The notes beneath the pieces are model-generated. The model made no database searches and had not been told where the DNA came from. It saw nothing but the letters and a program-made list of their open reading frames with translations. Positions 62,465-64,000 of a stretch of DNA of 64,000 nucleotides are shown piece by piece (positions within the stretch are counted from its first letter, which is position 1; each line of letters begins with the position of its first letter). The stretch is from positions 157,760 through 221,759 of the forward strand of contig JBBQTB010000001.1 of NCBI GenBank assembly GCA_038213375.1, given 5' to 3'. This DNA is from JAAUTT01 sp038213375. GTDB taxonomy: Bacteria > Bacteroidota > Bacteroidia > Bacteroidales > JAAUTT01. A program made the translations under genes and the position numbers.

Positions 62465-62903
62465 AAGGGAGCAATATTAAAATTACTGTCACTTTTTCTT
62501 TACAAAATCAAATATAAATTTTTGTATTTGCTCTCATTGACAGTAATACAAACATTATAAACTTCTCTAGTTTTATATTACTGGAAATCCTGACGTAAAA
62601 GCCAACACACCCCACGATTCAACCCAAGCAAAAGGAATTAATTTGCAAGGTTGAAGAAATCGAATTTTTATGAAGGGCAGATAATTAAACAAATAACATT
62701 GTTGACCAGAATAGTTTATTAAATTGCAAACAAAATGGCCTGAATATGAAATGTATTTTCGAAATATTTTTTAAGCAACAGGATGAATAACCGCGATAGA
62801 CAAGGTTCAGGTAATAGGGAAATAACACGAATTGGGTTATACAGATGTTGGTGGTTATTGCAAAAAAGAGAAAGCTTCGAACAATTAAACAACCAAAAAA
62901 TAG
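62465..62903. other. Intergenic region with long-range inverted repeat
   Basis: This 439-bp gap has no convincing gene. ATTACTGTCA at 62482-62491 is matched by TGACAGTAAT at 62538-62547, with a smaller TACAAAAT..ATTTTTGTA pair inside, making a large imperfect hairpin directly after the repressor gene. The rest (62550-62903) shows nothing recognisable apart from the leader of the next gene. Confidence 0.6.
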
Positions 62904-63836
62904 ATGAATATGAAAAAACAAATTTTAATTAGCCTGATTTCATTAAGTTCGATTTTGACAGTTAATGCTCAATGGACAGGTAGCAATCCTGTTTCTACTA
63001 CAGGTAGTATTGCGTTAGGAAGTGGTAGTGTTAATGGAAATACTACTAAAGTTTATATACAAAACCCAGCAGGCAAGACTTGGGCAATTAGCTCAGGTGG
63101 AAATATGAATAATCAAACAAACTTTTCAATCTATAACTGGACAGACCATAGTTTAGAAACAACGCCATTGCCTTATCTTAATATTACGCAAGAAGGTAAT
63201 GTTGGCATTGGCCTTCATACGCCAGGTTCAAAACTCGATGTTAATGGTGAGATAGCAATAGGTAGTGGTAGCGTAAATGCAAATACCACCAAAATGTATA
63301 TCCGTAATACTTCAGGCAAGACTTGGGCAATTAGCTCAGGCGGAAATATGAATAATCAAACAAACTTTTCAATCTATAACTGGACAGACCATAGTTCAGA
63401 AACAACGCCATTGCCTTATTTTAATATTACTCAAGAGGGTAATGTTGGTATCGGTCTTCATACACCAACTACTAAACTGGACGTTGCTGGGACAATTCGT
63501 GCCTATGAAGTAAAAGTTTGTTTAAGTCAAGGTTGTGATTTTGTATTTAAAAGTGATTACAAACTAATGAATTTAAGAAAATTAGAGGAATTTGTAAAAA
63601 CCAACCAGCATCTACCTGAGATTGCATCTGAAAAAGAAATGACTGAGAACGGTGTTAATATGAAAGATATGCAAATGAAACTATTACAGAAAATTGAGGA
63701 ATTGACCCTTTACACAATAGAACAGAATAAAAACCTTGAGCAGCAAAACGCAAAGATTGTTGAACTGGAAAAACAGAATGCAAAAATTCATACTCTTGAA
63801 GAAAAAATTGAAAAATTAGAATCGGCTTTGAAGTGA
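62904..63836 (+). CDS. Secreted fibre-like protein with truncated S74-type C-terminus
   Basis: A 310-residue exported protein. The signal peptide ends TVNAQ (about 22). Two tandem 81-residue repeats follow (about 36-197), each with KTWAISSGGNMNNQTNFSIY, a NVGIG..TP block and LDV, as in phage-tail-fibre and Bacteroidota surface proteins. The C-terminal DYKLMNLRKLEEFVKTNQHLPEI..LLQKIEELTLY segment resembles the end of intramolecular chaperone (S74) proteins without the catalytic part; the end is a coiled coil (about 270-310). A role in adhesion or surface display is likely but unproven. Confidence 0.75.
   Translation: MNMKKQILISLISLSSILTVNAQWTGSNPVSTTGSIALGSGSVNGNTTKVYIQNPAGKTWAISSGGNMNNQTNFSIYNWTDHSLETTPLPYLNITQEGNVGIGLHTPGSKLDVNGEIAIGSGSVNANTTKMYIRNTSGKTWAISSGGNMNNQTNFSIYNWTDHSSETTPLPYFNITQEGNVGIGLHTPTTKLDVAGTIRAYEVKVCLSQGCDFVFKSDYKLMNLRKLEEFVKTNQHLPEIASEKEMTENGVNMKDMQMKLLQKIEELTLYTIEQNKNLEQQNAKIVELEKQNAKIHTLEEKIEKLESALK
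63009..63494 (+). repeat. Two 243-bp in-frame tandem repeats
   Basis: Units 63009-63251 and 63252-63494 have a period of exactly 243 bp (81 codons). The middle of each unit (about 63072-63176 and 63315-63419) is almost identical at the DNA level, while the flanks have diverged. That suggests recent duplication or gene conversion within the gene. Confidence 0.88.
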
Positions 63837-63859
63837 GGGTGAAAAAGCAACAAACCCAT

Positions 63860-64000
63860 AATCGAGTAGACTGCCCCGTCAGTAACTGACGGGGAGAGCC
63901 TCTCCCACCACTGTACGTGCGGGTCTCGTATACAGCGGTTCATTAAGATGTGGGGCAACTTTTTCGTAATACGTCAATAAAGCTTCATAACCTCTCTTGC
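63860..64000 (-). mobile_element. Group II intron, 3' end (partial)
   Basis: Read on the minus strand, the segment ends in CTACTCGATT. A hairpin of domain VI type precedes it (CCCCGTCAG..CTGACGGGG, 63874-63894), and before that lies a domain-V-like hairpin (63907-63941: ACCGCTGTA paired with TACAGTGGT around an ACGAGACCCGCACG interior). This is the 3' end of a bacterial group II intron. The reverse transcriptase would lie outside the window to the right. The frame K-RGYEALLTYYEKVAPHLNEP runs through it to a stop at 63879 and may be the often-annotated artefact of this region. Confidence 0.78.

Overview
The window comes from a member of the Bacteroidota. The DNA is AT-rich, and many genes are preceded by the TAnnTTTG-type -7 promoter element of this phylum with almost no Shine-Dalgarno sequences. 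The gene content fits: a SusC-like segment, DUF3822 next to rsmD, DUF4197, DUF3494, OmpA-type lipoproteins and an S24-DinB-DnaE cassette. The exact order cannot be fixed from the sequence; a free-living, stress-exposed relative of the Bacteroidales or Sphingobacteriia would fit. No rRNA and no CRISPR array were seen, and there is one tRNA (Asp).

1-20.6 kb is a stress and envelope region. Tandemly duplicated DUF3494 (ice-binding-like) lipoprotein genes alternate with CsbD-like genes. They are followed by an MlaE-MlaF-MlaD lipid transporter with an Omp85-like outer membrane protein, a YihY membrane protein, a YunG-like protein, twin OmpA lipoproteins, two small paralogous membrane proteins, an AraC-type regulator and a lone receiver domain. 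Next comes a carbohydrate block: alpha-glucan phosphorylase, L-lactate dehydrogenase, a PIG-L deacetylase, a GT4 glycosyltransferase and an (alpha/alpha)6 glycosidase. Eight loci here share one promoter architecture: two 9-bp direct repeats (about TGATGTAAC) with a strict 21-bp period, then 20-21 bp, then a -7 box. This is the strongest unexplained signal in the window and looks like a dedicated regulon.

20.6-56.7 kb is mostly core genome: two ABC-F ATPases, acyl-ACP thioesterase, a DEAD-box helicase, RNase HI, oligoendopeptidase F, PrmA, RsmE, UvrA, endonuclease III, a RecD-like helicase, RsmD, an ECF sigma factor and an SPFH protein. It also holds a 1844-residue alpha-2-macroglobulin with a SusC-type segment inserted just before its central domain, a 1578-residue exported protein that I do not recognise, and several dispersed palindromic repeats.

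56.7-64 kb looks acquired. Downstream of tRNA-Asp lie a broken tyrosine integrase, a possible SOS-response-associated peptidase remnant, and a mutagenesis cassette (a DnaE-type polymerase with a degenerate PHP domain, and a Y-family polymerase) divergent from a LexA-like S24 repressor. A perfect palindrome lies between the divergent genes. The window ends with a secreted fibre-like protein carrying an 81-residue tandem repeat and with the 3' end of a group II intron.
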